The notes: generated by a model from the sequence alone, not told the origin. 12,789 nucleotides of DNA from an uncultured Sphingomonadales bacterium (GCA_937898525.1 CALCBC010000030.1:1-12789), one strand, 5' to 3'; counted from the stretch's first letter, positions 6,490-12,788 are shown. Made by a program: numbers and translations.

Positions 6490-7659
6490 ATGTCCTTCCT
6501 CGACACGCTCCGCGCCGCCTTCAAGGGCGGCGGGGGGCCGCGCGTGCCGCTGGCGCGGTCGTTCGTTTCGCCGTGGAGCTATCCGCAGTGGGCCTACGAG
6601 CCGGCGGGCGCGCGGCTGCCGTTCGACTATCGCAGTGCGGTGCTGCGGGCGTTCGTAGAGAACCCGGTGGCGCAGCGCGCGGTGCGGCTGGTCGCCGAGG
6701 GAGTCGGGCAGGCGCCGCTGGCGCCGGCCGACCCCGCGGCGCTGGTGCTGGTCCAGGCGACGAGCGCGGGGCAGGGGCTGCTCGAGACCCTCGCGGCGCA
6801 GCTGCTGCTGCACGGCAACGGTTATGTGCAGATCCGGCGCGACGGGGGAGGCAGACCGGTCGAACTGTTCGCGCTCAGGCCCGAGCGGGTCTCGGTCGTC
6901 GCGGGCCCCGACGGGTGGCCGGCGGCGTACCGCTACAAGGTCGGCGACGCGACGCTCGACCTGCCGCTCGAGGACGACGACGGGTGGCCGTGCCTCGTGC
7001 ATCTCAAGGCGTTCCACCCCGCGGACGATCATTACGGCGCCGGGTGCCTGGCGGCGGCCGAGCAGGCGGTGGCGATCCACAACGCGGCCTCTGCGTGGAA
7101 CCGGGCGCTGCTCGAGAACGCGGCGCGGCCTTCGGGCGCGCTGGTGTTCGAGGCGGGCGATGGCGGCGGGCTGACCGCGGAGCAGTTCGAGCGGCTTAGG
7201 AGCGAGCTGCAGCAGGCCTATGCCGGGGCGGGCAACGCCGGCCGGCCGATGGTGCTCGAAGGCGGGCTGCGCTGGCAGCCGCTGGCGCTGACCCCGGCGG
7301 ACATGGACTTCGCCGCGCTCAAGGCCGCGGCGGCGCGCGACATCGCGCTCGCCTTCGGGGTGCCGCCGATGCTCCTCGGGCTGCCGGGCGACAACACCTA
7401 TTCGAACTACCGCGAGGCGAGCCGGGCGCTGTGGCGGCTGACGCTGCTGCCGCTGGCGGGCAAGATCCTCAGCGGTCTCGCCGAAGGGCTGCGGCCGTGG
7501 TTCCCGAAGCTCGAGCTGGCGGTCGATCTCGACCGGGTACCGGCGCTGGCCGAGGACCGCGAGCGGCTGTGGGCCCAGCTTTCGGCGGCCGACTTCCTCG
7601 ACCGGCACGAGAAGCGGGCGTTGGTCGGGCTGGTCCCGGCGGACGGAGAGGGCGCATGA
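6490..7659 (+). CDS. Phage/GTA portal protein (g3)
   Basis: A 389-aa member of the HK97-type portal family (PF04860). Typical segments are FVENPVAQRAVRLVAEGV near the start, LLLHGNGYVQIRRDGGGRPVELFALRPERV (about 100-130), HLKAFHPADDHYGAGCLAAA, and the conserved DIALAFGVPPMLLGLPGDNTYSNYREASRALWRLTLLPL. Twelve copies would form the ring through which TerL packages DNA and to which the connector binds. The length agrees with RcGTA g3 (just under 400 aa). ATG 6490 is chosen because it follows AAAGGG and gives the usual N-terminus MSFLDTLRAAFKGG. The frame is open back to 6118, but that part is antisense to the DUF559 remnant and repeats. Its stop overlaps the next start (ATGA). Confidence 0.92.
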   Translation: MSFLDTLRAAFKGGGGPRVPLARSFVSPWSYPQWAYEPAGARLPFDYRSAVLRAFVENPVAQRAVRLVAEGVGQAPLAPADPAALVLVQATSAGQGLLETLAAQLLLHGNGYVQIRRDGGGRPVELFALRPERVSVVAGPDGWPAAYRYKVGDATLDLPLEDDDGWPCLVHLKAFHPADDHYGAGCLAAAEQAVAIHNAASAWNRALLENAARPSGALVFEAGDGGGLTAEQFERLRSELQQAYAGAGNAGRPMVLEGGLRWQPLALTPADMDFAALKAAAARDIALAFGVPPMLLGLPGDNTYSNYREASRALWRLTLLPLAGKILSGLAEGLRPWFPKLELAVDLDRVPALAEDRERLWAQLSAADFLDRHEKRALVGLVPADGEGA

Positions 7660-7964
7660 CCCGCGACGACATGCTGACCGCGCTGCTCGGCCAGGCCGCG
7701 GCCGAGGGCGGCGACCTGATCACGCTGCGGGCGATCGTCGAGGAAGCGAGCGAGGTCGGCGCGGAGCGTGTGCTGCGCCGGATCGGGCTCGGCGACAAGG
7801 GAGCCGAGAAGGACATCGACGAGTTGCGCGAGCTGCTCGCCGCGTGGCGTGCAGCCAAGGCGGCGGCGTGGAAGGCGGCGATCGCGTGGGTGGTGCGCGC
7901 GCTGTTCGCGTTGCTGCTGATCGGGCTGGCGGTGCGGTTCGGGTTTCCGGAGATGCTGAAATGA
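7656..7964 (+). CDS. Small membrane-anchored protein at the g3.5 position (DUF6127-like)
   Basis: A 102-aa protein. The N-terminal 75 residues are soluble and helical, with the pattern LITLRAIVEEASEVGAERVLRRIGLGDKGAEKDIDELRELL. One C-terminal transmembrane helix follows (AIAWVVRALFALLLIGLAVRFGF), ending in PEMLK. It overlaps the portal stop by ATGA and the protease start by ATGA, so translation is probably coupled. RcGTA also has a small ORF (g3.5) between portal and protease. The DUF6127 assignment is from memory of the sphingomonad family and is less certain than the position. A role in linking head assembly to the membrane is only a guess. Confidence 0.75.
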   Translation: MTRDDMLTALLGQAAAEGGDLITLRAIVEEASEVGAERVLRRIGLGDKGAEKDIDELRELLAAWRAAKAAAWKAAIAWVVRALFALLLIGLAVRFGFPEMLK

Positions 7965-8467
7965 GGCGGGGCGTGCCCCTCTCCCCGGCCCCCTCCTCTG
8001 GAGGAGAGGGGGAGGTGTTGCGGATCGCGGGGTATGCGGCGCTGTTCGACGTGGCCGACGGGGTGCGGGATACGATCCGGCGCGGGGCGTTCGCGCGGAC
8101 GCTGGCGCGGCGCGGGGCGCCGTTGCCGCTCTTGTGGCAGCATCGGGCGGGGGCGCGGATCGGGACGGTCGAACGGGTGAACGAGGACCGGCGCGGGCTC
8201 AGGGTGATCGCGCGGATCGACCGGCCGCGCAGCCGGGCGGCGGCGCTGCTGAGGGCCGGGGCAGTCGACGGGCTCAGCTTCGGGTTTCACGCGCGCGGGT
8301 TCCGACGGACGCCGGCGGGGCGGGTGCTCGAGGAGATCGAGCTGCTCGAGATCAGCCTGGTGACGCACCCGCTGCAACCGCGGGCGCGGGTGCATTGGGT
8401 CGTGTCGGATTTTCACGCGGAGTCGCGGAGACTCGGAGGCGCGGGCGCTGCGGCGAAGCCGCCCTGA
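7961..8467 (+). CDS. HK97-family prohead protease (g4) with repeat-encoded ends
   Basis: A 168-aa protein whose core (about 19-147) is a phage prohead protease: LRIAGYAALFDVADGVRDTIRRGAF, LPLLWQHRAGARIGTV with the catalytic His, GLSFGFHARGF with the nucleophile Ser, and EIELLEISLVTHPLQPRA. It would cleave the capsid scaffold region during head maturation. Residues 6-17 (PLSPAPSSGGEG) come from a palindromic C/G-tract repeat (7976-8011), and about the last 17 residues (HAESRRLGGAGAAAKPP) come from an octamer repeat (8415 onward). ATG 7961 overlaps the preceding stop. GTG 8015 or TTG 8018, just after the purine-rich repeat arm, could be the actual start. The core looks intact. Confidence 0.88.
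   Translation: MRRGVPLSPAPSSGGEGEVLRIAGYAALFDVADGVRDTIRRGAFARTLARRGAPLPLLWQHRAGARIGTVERVNEDRRGLRVIARIDRPRSRAAALLRAGAVDGLSFGFHARGFRRTPAGRVLEEIELLEISLVTHPLQPRARVHWVVSDFHAESRRLGGAGAAAKPP
7976..8011. repeat. Palindromic C/G-tract repeat inside the protease reading frame
   Basis: CCCCTCTCC (7976-7984) and GGAGAGGGG (8003-8011) are perfect 9-bp inverted arms, with a further CCTCC/GGAGG dyad between them. The element resembles intergenic C-tract/G-tract palindromes of sphingomonads. It is read in frame as PLSPAPSSGGEG in the protease and also supplies a very strong purine tract before GTG 8015. Confidence 0.6.
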
Positions 8468-8589
8468 AAATGGGGTTCACACGAAGGCACGAAGGGAATG
8501 CCGCACTTCGGTGTCGCGCAGCATCTTCGTGCCTTCGTGTGAAATTGTTCGGGCGGCTTCGCCGCGGGGGTGACTGCGTCCGCGTGAAA
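8411..8589. repeat. Nested composite palindrome between protease and capsid genes
   Basis: The outer left arm has TTTC plus three tandem octamers (ACGCGGAG, TCGCGGAG, ACTCGGAG; 8415-8438). The outer right arm TCCGCGTGAAA (8579-8589) is the exact inverse of 8411-8421. Just inside lie inverse copies of one hairpin: GCGGCGAAGCCGC (8450-8462) and GCGGCTTCGCCGC (8553-8565). The centre holds a second perfect inverted repeat, TTCACACGAAGGCACGAAG (8476-8494) and its complement (8525-8543), itself made of octamers. The layout suggests one element inserted in another. The left part supplies the C-terminus and stop codon of the protease. Confidence 0.75.
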
Positions 8590-8603
8590 CCCTGAATCCA
8601 ACC

Positions 8604-8624
8604 GCCGCCTTCGGGCGGCTTTTT
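8604..8624 (+). terminator. Canonical intrinsic terminator just upstream of the capsid gene
   Basis: A stem GCCGCC (8604-8609), loop TTCG, stem GGCGGC (8614-8619) and TTTTT (8620-8624). This is a textbook rho-independent terminator in the plus direction. It sits 24 bp before the capsid start codon, inside what should be one operon, with no room for a promoter after it. It may act as a partial terminator, a processing site or an mRNA-stabilising end. Confidence 0.7.
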
Positions 8625-8648
8625 CGTGGCTGAAGGAAGGTGGTGCTT

Positions 8649-9779
8649 ATGGATATCGATACCGAAACCGACGTGCTCGAGGAGTCGTTCGACCTGGTTG
8701 CACGGCAGGATGCCGCGGAGGCGGCGATCGAGGGGCTCCGGGGCGAGGTCGACGAGGTCAAGGGACGGCTCGACCGGTTCGGGCGCGCCCCGCGGGTGCC
8801 GCTCGGCGACGGCGAGACGAGCGTCGAGACCAGGAGCTTCGTCGACGGCTACCTGCGCCACGGGCGCGAGAGCGAGGTCAAGTCGATCGTCGGCACGGTG
8901 CCGGCCGACGGCGGCTATGCCGTGCCGCGCGAGATCGATGCCGAGATCGGCCGGCAGCTCATCGAAGTGAGCCCGATCCGGCGGATCGCGCTGGTCGTGC
9001 AGACCGGCACCGCCGGCTACCGCAAGCTGTTCGCCACCGGCAATACCGGCAGCGGCTGGGTGAGCGAGGCGGCCGCGCGGCCCGAGACCGCGACGCCGAA
9101 GTTCGAGGAGATCGCGCCGCCGAGCGGCGAGCTCTATGCCAATCCGGCGGCGAGCCAGGCGATGCTCGACGACGCGGCATTCGATCTCGAGGCGTGGCTC
9201 GCGCGCGAGATCGCCACCGAGTTCGCCCGTGCCGAGGGCGCCGCGTTCGTCGGCGGCAGCGGGATCAACCGGCCGGCGGGGTTCCTGACCGCGCCGACCT
9301 CGGCCGCGGCGGACTCGGTGCGGCCGTTCGGCACGCTGCAGTACATCGGTTCGGGCGACGCCGCCGGGTTCGGCGACACGATCGAGCTGACGCTGATCGA
9401 CCTCGCGCACTCGCTCAAGGCCGGGCACCGGCAGGGGGCGAGCTGGGTGATGAACGCGGCGACGCTGGCCGAAGTGCGCAAGCTCAGGGCGACCGACGGC
9501 ACGTTCCTGTGGCAGCCCGGGCTGACCGAGGGGGCGCCCGACCGGCTGCTCGGCTACCCGGTGGTCGAGGCCGAGGACATGCCCGACGTCGGGGCGGGGG
9601 CGTTCCCGATCGCGTTCGGCAACTTCAGGGCCGGCTACCTGATCGCCGAGCGCAGCGCGACGACGATCCTGCGCGACCCGTTCACCAACAAGCCGTTCGT
9701 GCACTTCTACGCGACGCGGCGGGTCGGCGGGCAGGTGCTCGATTCGGCGGCGATCAAGCTGCTGAAGATCGAGGCCTAG
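8649..9779 (+). CDS. Major capsid protein, HK97 fold (g5)
   Basis: A 376-aa HK97-type major capsid protein. The N-terminal region (about 1-60) is charged and helical (ETDVLEESFDLVARQDAAEAAIEGLRGEVDEVKGRL), as in scaffold domains removed by the prohead protease. The capsid domain begins with SFVDGYLRHGRESEVKSIVGTVPADGGYAVPREI. It continues through RKLFATGNTGSGWVSEAAARPETATPKFEEI, WLAREIATEFARAEGAAFVGGSG, INRPAGFL, SWVMNAATLAEVRKLRATDG, LLGYPVVEAEDMPDV and the C-terminal DPFTNKPFVHFYATRRVGGQVL. The length is close to RcGTA g5 (about 400 aa). ATG 8649 is preferred over GTG 8640 because AAGGAAGG (8633-8640) lies eight bases before it. An intrinsic terminator and repeats precede it and a repeat-filled gap follows. 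Confidence 0.93.
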   Translation: MDIDTETDVLEESFDLVARQDAAEAAIEGLRGEVDEVKGRLDRFGRAPRVPLGDGETSVETRSFVDGYLRHGRESEVKSIVGTVPADGGYAVPREIDAEIGRQLIEVSPIRRIALVVQTGTAGYRKLFATGNTGSGWVSEAAARPETATPKFEEIAPPSGELYANPAASQAMLDDAAFDLEAWLAREIATEFARAEGAAFVGGSGINRPAGFLTAPTSAAADSVRPFGTLQYIGSGDAAGFGDTIELTLIDLAHSLKAGHRQGASWVMNAATLAEVRKLRATDGTFLWQPGLTEGAPDRLLGYPVVEAEDMPDVGAGAFPIAFGNFRAGYLIAERSATTILRDPFTNKPFVHFYATRRVGGQVLDSAAIKLLKIEA

Positions 9780-9947
9780 TTTGTTGCGCCCTCAGGCGCC
9801 GGGCGCGGGCCATCCGGCCCGCCTGGCTTTCCTCGCACAAGCTCGGGCGCGCGTTCGCGCTTGCGGTCGGCGGGTCGCCGACCGGATCATCCCGAGCCGC
9901 GCTGGAAGGCTCTCCCCGGCGCCTGAGGAATCGAACGGGGGGCACAG
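9780..9947. repeat. Inverted-repeat element between capsid and connector genes
   Basis: Perfect 14-bp arms CCTCAGGCGCCGGG (9790-9803) and CCCGGCGCCTGAGG (9915-9928) enclose about 110 bp. Inside are further dyads: GCGGGCC-ATCC-GGCCCGC (9805-9822) and CGGTCGGCG-GGT-CGCCGACCG (9864-9884). No ORF is supported. Similar GGCGCCGGG...GGCCATCCGGCC motifs are familiar between sphingomonad genes (recalled, not searched). It is unrelated in sequence to the octamer elements nearby. Confidence 0.65.
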
Positions 9948-10496
9948 ATGAAACGCGCGATCATTACGCCCGCGGTGCTTGCGGGTGCGGCGCTGGCCGA
10001 GCTCAAGGACTGGCTGGCGATCACCACGGCGGGCGACGACGCGGCGCTCGGAGTGCTGCTGCGCACCGCGCTCGAGGCCTGCGAGGGGTTCACCGGGCAG
10101 ATGCCGCTGGCGCAGCTGTGCGAGGAGATCCTGCCGGCGAGCGGCGCCTGGCAGGCGCTGGCGACACGGCCGGTCCAGGCGGTAACCTGGGTCGAGGGCA
10201 TTCCGGAAAGCGGGCCGCGGTTCGCGATCCCGGTCGAGGACTATGCGATCGACCTTTCCGCCGACGGCGGCGGGCTGTTCCGGCTGCTGCGGCAGGGCGA
10301 GGCCGACCGCGTCGCGGTGCGCTTCAACGCAGGCCTCGCGGCCGAGTGGGGCCAGCTGCCCGAGAGCCTGCGCCACGGCGCGCTGAGGCTCGCGGCGCAT
10401 CACTACCGCCAGCGCGAGAGTGACGCCGGGCCGGCGATGCCGCCCGCGGCGGTCGCCGCGCTGTGGCGGCCGTGGCGGCGCATGCGGGTCGCATGA
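9948..10496 (+). CDS. Head-tail connector protein (g6-like)
   Basis: A 182-aa protein of the phage head-tail connector (gp6/adaptor) type. The N-terminal helical part has AELKDWLAITTAGDDAALGVLLRTALEACEGFTGQ, the usual start of these adaptors (short helices around a DD.LL motif). A middle beta-rich segment follows (WQALATRPVQAVTWVEGIPESGPRFAIPVEDYAIDLSADGGGLFRL), and a C-terminal helix (LPESLRHGALRLAAHHYRQRE) leads into VAALWRPWRRMRVA. It would form the ring attached under the portal. The start follows GGGGGGCAC purines in a repeat-filled gap. The stop overlaps the next ATG (ATGA). Position and pattern agree with RcGTA g6. Confidence 0.82.
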   Translation: MKRAIITPAVLAGAALAELKDWLAITTAGDDAALGVLLRTALEACEGFTGQMPLAQLCEEILPASGAWQALATRPVQAVTWVEGIPESGPRFAIPVEDYAIDLSADGGGLFRLLRQGEADRVAVRFNAGLAAEWGQLPESLRHGALRLAAHHYRQRESDAGPAMPPAAVAALWRPWRRMRVA

Positions 10497-10651
10497 TCCG
10501 CCTGCGTGTCGGCGATCCCGCGCGGTTCGCCGCCAGGCTGGCCGACAAGGCCGGGCGGCTGGCGGCCGCCCGGGCCGAGGCGCGGCGGCGCGGGGAGCAC
10601 CGCTGGCGCCTCGCGCGGCTGGTCTGGCCGCTGTTCGCGAAGGAGCCCTGA
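10493..10651 (+). CDS. Small basic protein (52 aa) at the g7 position
   Basis: A 52-aa protein, rich in Arg and Ala: MIRLRVGDPARFAARLADKA, then a charged amphipathic helix and WRLARLVWPLFAKEP. It overlaps the g6 stop by ATGA and ends 2 bp before the g8 start, so it is translationally embedded and probably real. RcGTA has a head-closure protein of about 110 aa (g7) here. I see no head-tail adaptor signature in this product. It is either a lineage-specific replacement, a severely shortened g7, or an unrelated small protein. A DNA- or connector-binding role is speculative. Confidence 0.6.
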   Translation: MIRLRVGDPARFAARLADKAGRLAAARAEARRRGEHRWRLARLVWPLFAKEP

Positions 10652-10653
10652 CG

Positions 10654-11043
10654 ATGGAAAGCGAACTGCGCGCGGCGCTGATCGAGTGGCTGCGGGCGGA
10701 TGCCGTGCTGGCCGGCCTGCTCAACGCGGTGACCGAGGAAGCGCCGGTATGCGCGGCGTCGCCGTGGCTGGCGATCGCCGCCAGCGCAAGCGGCGACTGG
10801 AGCACCAAGGACCGCATGGGGCGCGAAGTGCGCGTGGCGTTCGAGCTGCATTGCCGGGGCGACGATCCCGGCACCGCGGTGGCCGTCACGCGGGCGATCG
10901 AGCAGCGGATCGAGGCGTTGCCGCGAGTGCAGGCCGGGTTCGCGGTAGCGACGATCGTGTTCCTGCGCGCCCGCGCCGAACAGCGGCCGGGCAACCGGCG
11001 GGCGGTGCTGCTCGAATACCGGTTCCGGGTGCTGGCTGATTAG
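10654..11043 (+). CDS. DUF3168 family tail-completion protein (g8)
   Basis: A 129-aa DUF3168 protein. The family pattern is visible: an N-terminal helix ESELRAALIEWLRADAVLAGLLN, then VCAASPWLAIAASASGDWSTKDRMGREVRVAFELHCRGDD with the typical W-S-T-K-D-x-x-G-R-E-V motif. Next come a helix (AVAVTRAIEQRIEALP) and a final strand pair (AGFAVATIVFLRARAEQRPGNRRAVLLEYRFRVL). DUF3168 proteins are tail terminators that cap the tail tube at the head end. The start is 2 bp after the preceding stop. A 150-bp repeat element follows before the tail tube gene. Confidence 0.86.
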   Translation: MESELRAALIEWLRADAVLAGLLNAVTEEAPVCAASPWLAIAASASGDWSTKDRMGREVRVAFELHCRGDDPGTAVAVTRAIEQRIEALPRVQAGFAVATIVFLRARAEQRPGNRRAVLLEYRFRVLAD

Positions 11044-11054
11044 AGGATTTTGGA

Positions 11055-11173
11055 TTCACGCGGAGACGCGGAGCGGCTTTGCCGCGAGCGGGCGTGCAGC
11101 CCGCAGGAGCGCCAGCGATCATTGAAAGCGGCTTCGCCGCGGGGCTCCCCGCATCTCCGCGTCTCCGCGTGAA
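11055..11173. repeat. Composite octamer palindrome between g8 and the tail tube gene
   Basis: Perfect 19-bp arms: TTCACGCGGAGACGCGGAG (11055-11073) and its exact inverse (11155-11173). Each arm is TTC plus two tandem ACGCGGAG octamers. Directly inside lie GCGGCTTTGCCGC (11073-11085) and GCGGCTTCGCCGC (11128-11140), and the centre has a GCGGGC/GCCCGC hairpin. Arm, hairpin, centre, hairpin, arm is the same plan as the element at 8411-8589. No gene is visible in the gap. Confidence 0.75.
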
Positions 11174-11197
11174 ACCTGGCAACGAGGAGAGATCGAC

Positions 11198-11605
11198 ATG
11201 AGTGCCCAGAAAGGTTCCGCGTTCCTGCTCAAGATCGGCGACGGCGGTGAGCCGCCGGCGTACCAGACGGTTGCCGGGCTGCGCACGACGCAGATGTCGA
11301 TCAACGGCGACGGCGTGGTCGTCACGCACAAGGATTCGGGCGGCTGGCGCGAGCTGCTGTCGGGCGCGGGGACGCGCTCGGTATCGGTCGGGGCGGCGGG
11401 GATCTTCCTCGGCAGCGCGGCCGAGGCGGCGGTTCGCGCGCACGCGCTGGCGGGCACGATCGAGCAGTACGAGCTGTCGTTCGAGGACGGCGAGAAGCTG
11501 CGCGGCCGGTTCCTGGTCCAGCGGCTCGACTACGCCGGCGATTTCAACGGCGAGCGCAACTACACGATCCAGCTCGAGAGCTCCGGCCCGGTGGTGCCTG
11601 CGTGA
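11198..11605 (+). CDS. Major tail (tube) protein, TP901-1 type (g9)
   Basis: A 135-aa beta-rich protein with the signature of TP901-1/GTA major tail proteins. The N-terminus MSAQKGSAFLLKIGDGG is followed by YQTVAGLRTTQMSINGDGVVVTHKDSGGWRELLSGAGTRSVSVGAAGIF, then RAHALAGTIEQYELSFEDGEKLRGRFLVQRLDYAGDFNGERNYTIQLESSG. Stacked rings would form the tail tube, whose length is set by the tape measure protein. GAGGAGA lies about eight bases before the ATG, giving a strong initiation site, as expected for an abundant structural protein. Its stop overlaps the next GTG start (GTGA). Confidence 0.9.
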   Translation: MSAQKGSAFLLKIGDGGEPPAYQTVAGLRTTQMSINGDGVVVTHKDSGGWRELLSGAGTRSVSVGAAGIFLGSAAEAAVRAHALAGTIEQYELSFEDGEKLRGRFLVQRLDYAGDFNGERNYTIQLESSGPVVPA

Positions 11606-11928
11606 GCCGGCCGGCGAACCCGGTGCGGGGCGAGGCCGCGCTGCGGATCGGCGGGCGCGAGCGCGTGCTGCGCCCGAGCTTCGCGGCGCTGGTCGCGGCG
11701 GAGGACGAGCTCGGCCCGCTGTTCGCGCTGGTCGAGCGCGCGGGGGCCGGGCAGCTGCGGCTGGCCGAGTTGGCGGCGCTGTTCTGGCACTGCCTGGCGG
11801 AGCGCGACGGGCTGGCGCGCGAGGATGTCGGCGAGGCGGTGCTGGCTGCCGGGCTGGCCGGCTGCGCGCCGGCGCTGCGCTGTCTGCTCGGGCAGATCCT
11901 GCGAGGGACTTCCACGAGCTCGCCATGA
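11602..11928 (+). CDS. GTA tail assembly chaperone family protein (g10)
   Basis: A 108-aa protein starting with GTG, overlapping the tail tube stop. It matches the GTA-specific gp10 family: RGEAALRIGGRERVLRPSFAALVAAEDELGPLFALVERAGAG, then LRLAELAALFWHCLAERDGLAREDVGEAVLAAGLAG. Proteins at this position act as tail assembly chaperones with the tape measure protein. It overlaps the next gene by ATGA. In many phages the two chaperones are joined by a programmed frameshift; no slippery heptamer is seen here, so two separate products coupled by reinitiation are more likely. Confidence 0.84.
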   Translation: MSRPANPVRGEAALRIGGRERVLRPSFAALVAAEDELGPLFALVERAGAGQLRLAELAALFWHCLAERDGLAREDVGEAVLAAGLAGCAPALRCLLGQILRGTSTSSP

Positions 11929-12137
11929 ACGGGACCTTCTCGGCGGTTGCGCGGCGGCTCGCGGGGCTGGTGCCGCTGGTGTTCGGCTGGCGGCCGCACG
12001 AGTTCTGGGAGGCGACGCCGGCGGAGCTGGCGGCGCTCGTCGACGGCTTGCGAGAGGTACGGGACGGGCGCGGCCCTGCCGAGCCGCTGGGCCGGGCGGA
12101 ACTGGCGGCGCTGATGGAGCGCGAAGGCGATGGATGA
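11925..12137 (+). CDS. Phage tail assembly chaperone (g10.1)
   Basis: A 70-aa protein with the compact pattern of the PF09550-type tail chaperone: FSAVARRLAGLVPLVFGWRPHEFWEATPAELAALVDGLREV, where GWRPHEFWEATPAEL is the diagnostic core. It starts within the g10 stop and its last 8 bp overlap the tape measure start. In RcGTA the same small gene (g10.1) lies between g10 and g11. It likely coats the tape measure protein before the tube polymerises. Confidence 0.85.
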   Translation: MNGTFSAVARRLAGLVPLVFGWRPHEFWEATPAELAALVDGLREVRDGRGPAEPLGRAELAALMEREGDG

Positions 12138-12705
12138 CGAGATCGAGACGCTGATGGTCGACGTGCGCGCGAGCACGGCCGGCTTCGAAGCCGACATTTC
12201 GGCGATGCGCGGCCACTTCGACGCGACGCTGGTCGACGGGTTCGCGCGCGCCGGGACCGTGCTCGAGCGCGGGCTGCTGGCGGCGATCCGGCGCGGAAGC
12301 CTCGGGTTCGAGCACCTGCGGCGCGCGGCGCTCGACGCGATCGGGCAGATCGCCGCGCAGGCGGTGCAGGGCGGGATCGGCGGGCTTCTCGGCCAGGCGT
12401 CGGGCCGCGGGGGCGGGCTCGGCTCGCTGCTGTCCGGGGCGCTCGGCGCGCTGTTCGGGTTGCCAGGTCGCGCGACGGGCGGGCCGGTCTCCCCGGGTGC
12501 GGCCTACTGGGTCGGCGAGCGGGGCCCCGAGCTGTTCGTGCCCACCTCAGCGGGGCGGGTCGAGGCGCCCGTGGCGGCGGCGCGGCGCGAGGTGCGGGTG
12601 GCGATCCAGATCGCGCCGCCGAAGGGGGCCGAGGCGCCGGCGATGCTGCGGCGCTCGGCGCGGCAGGTGGCGAGTTCGGTGCGGCGGGCCTTGCGCGAGG
12701 TTTGA
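12130..12705 (+). CDS. Short tail tape measure protein (g11)
   Basis: A 191-aa protein, very short for a tape measure but close to RcGTA g11 (about 220 aa), which matches the short GTA tail. The N-terminal helical part (IETLMVDVRASTAGFEADISAMRGHFDATLVDGFARAG) is followed by LRRAALDAIGQIAAQAVQGG. A Gly/Leu-rich hydrophobic stretch comes next (about 80-112: GIGGLLGQASGRGGGLGSLL and LGALFGLPG). Then comes the conserved motif GGPVSPGAAYWVGERGPELFVPTSAGRVE. This motif is found at the C-terminal end of many tape measure proteins. It overlaps g10.1 by 8 bp. No stop or frameshift is seen, so the short size is probably native. Confidence 0.88.
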   Translation: MDDEIETLMVDVRASTAGFEADISAMRGHFDATLVDGFARAGTVLERGLLAAIRRGSLGFEHLRRAALDAIGQIAAQAVQGGIGGLLGQASGRGGGLGSLLSGALGALFGLPGRATGGPVSPGAAYWVGERGPELFVPTSAGRVEAPVAAARREVRVAIQIAPPKGAEAPAMLRRSARQVASSVRRALREV

Positions 12706-12740
12706 GGGGGTTTCCCGTGGTGCGGGCGTGAGGGTTTTGC

Positions 12741-12788
12741 GCGCGAAGACGCGAAGGCGCGAAGAGGTCGAGCTCGCGGCGAAGCCGC
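12741..12788. repeat. Start of a third octamer element (cut by the window edge)
   Basis: Three perfect tandem octamers (GCGCGAAG, ACGCGAAG, GCGCGAAG; 12741-12764) follow TTTT and are succeeded by the hairpin GCGGCGAAGCCGC (12776-12788). This is the left half of the arm-hairpin plan seen at 8411-8589 and 11055-11173. It lies 36 bp after the tape measure stop, again at a GTA gene junction. The inverted right half, if present, is outside the window. Confidence 0.7.

Noticed and set aside
6388..7608. Minus-strand open frame of 406 codons opposite the portal gene
   Set aside because: It is Arg/Gln/Pro-rich with no motifs, and the portal is clearly on the plus strand.
8411..8589. CRISPR array candidate
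   Set aside because: The repeated units are adjacent octamers and inverted arms without regularly spaced unique spacers, and there are no cas genes.
8352..9704. Minus-strand open frame of 450 codons
   Set aside because: It is antisense to the capsid gene and the repeat block, shows shadow-type composition and has no recognisable domain.
11055..11173. Insertion sequence or MITE with terminal inverted repeats
   Set aside because: No target-site duplication is visible next to the arms and there is no transposase. It is kept as a structured repeat of unknown mechanism.
11900..11935. Programmed frameshift between g10 and g10.1
   Set aside because: There is no slippery heptamer near the overlap, and an ATGA overlap explains coupled translation.
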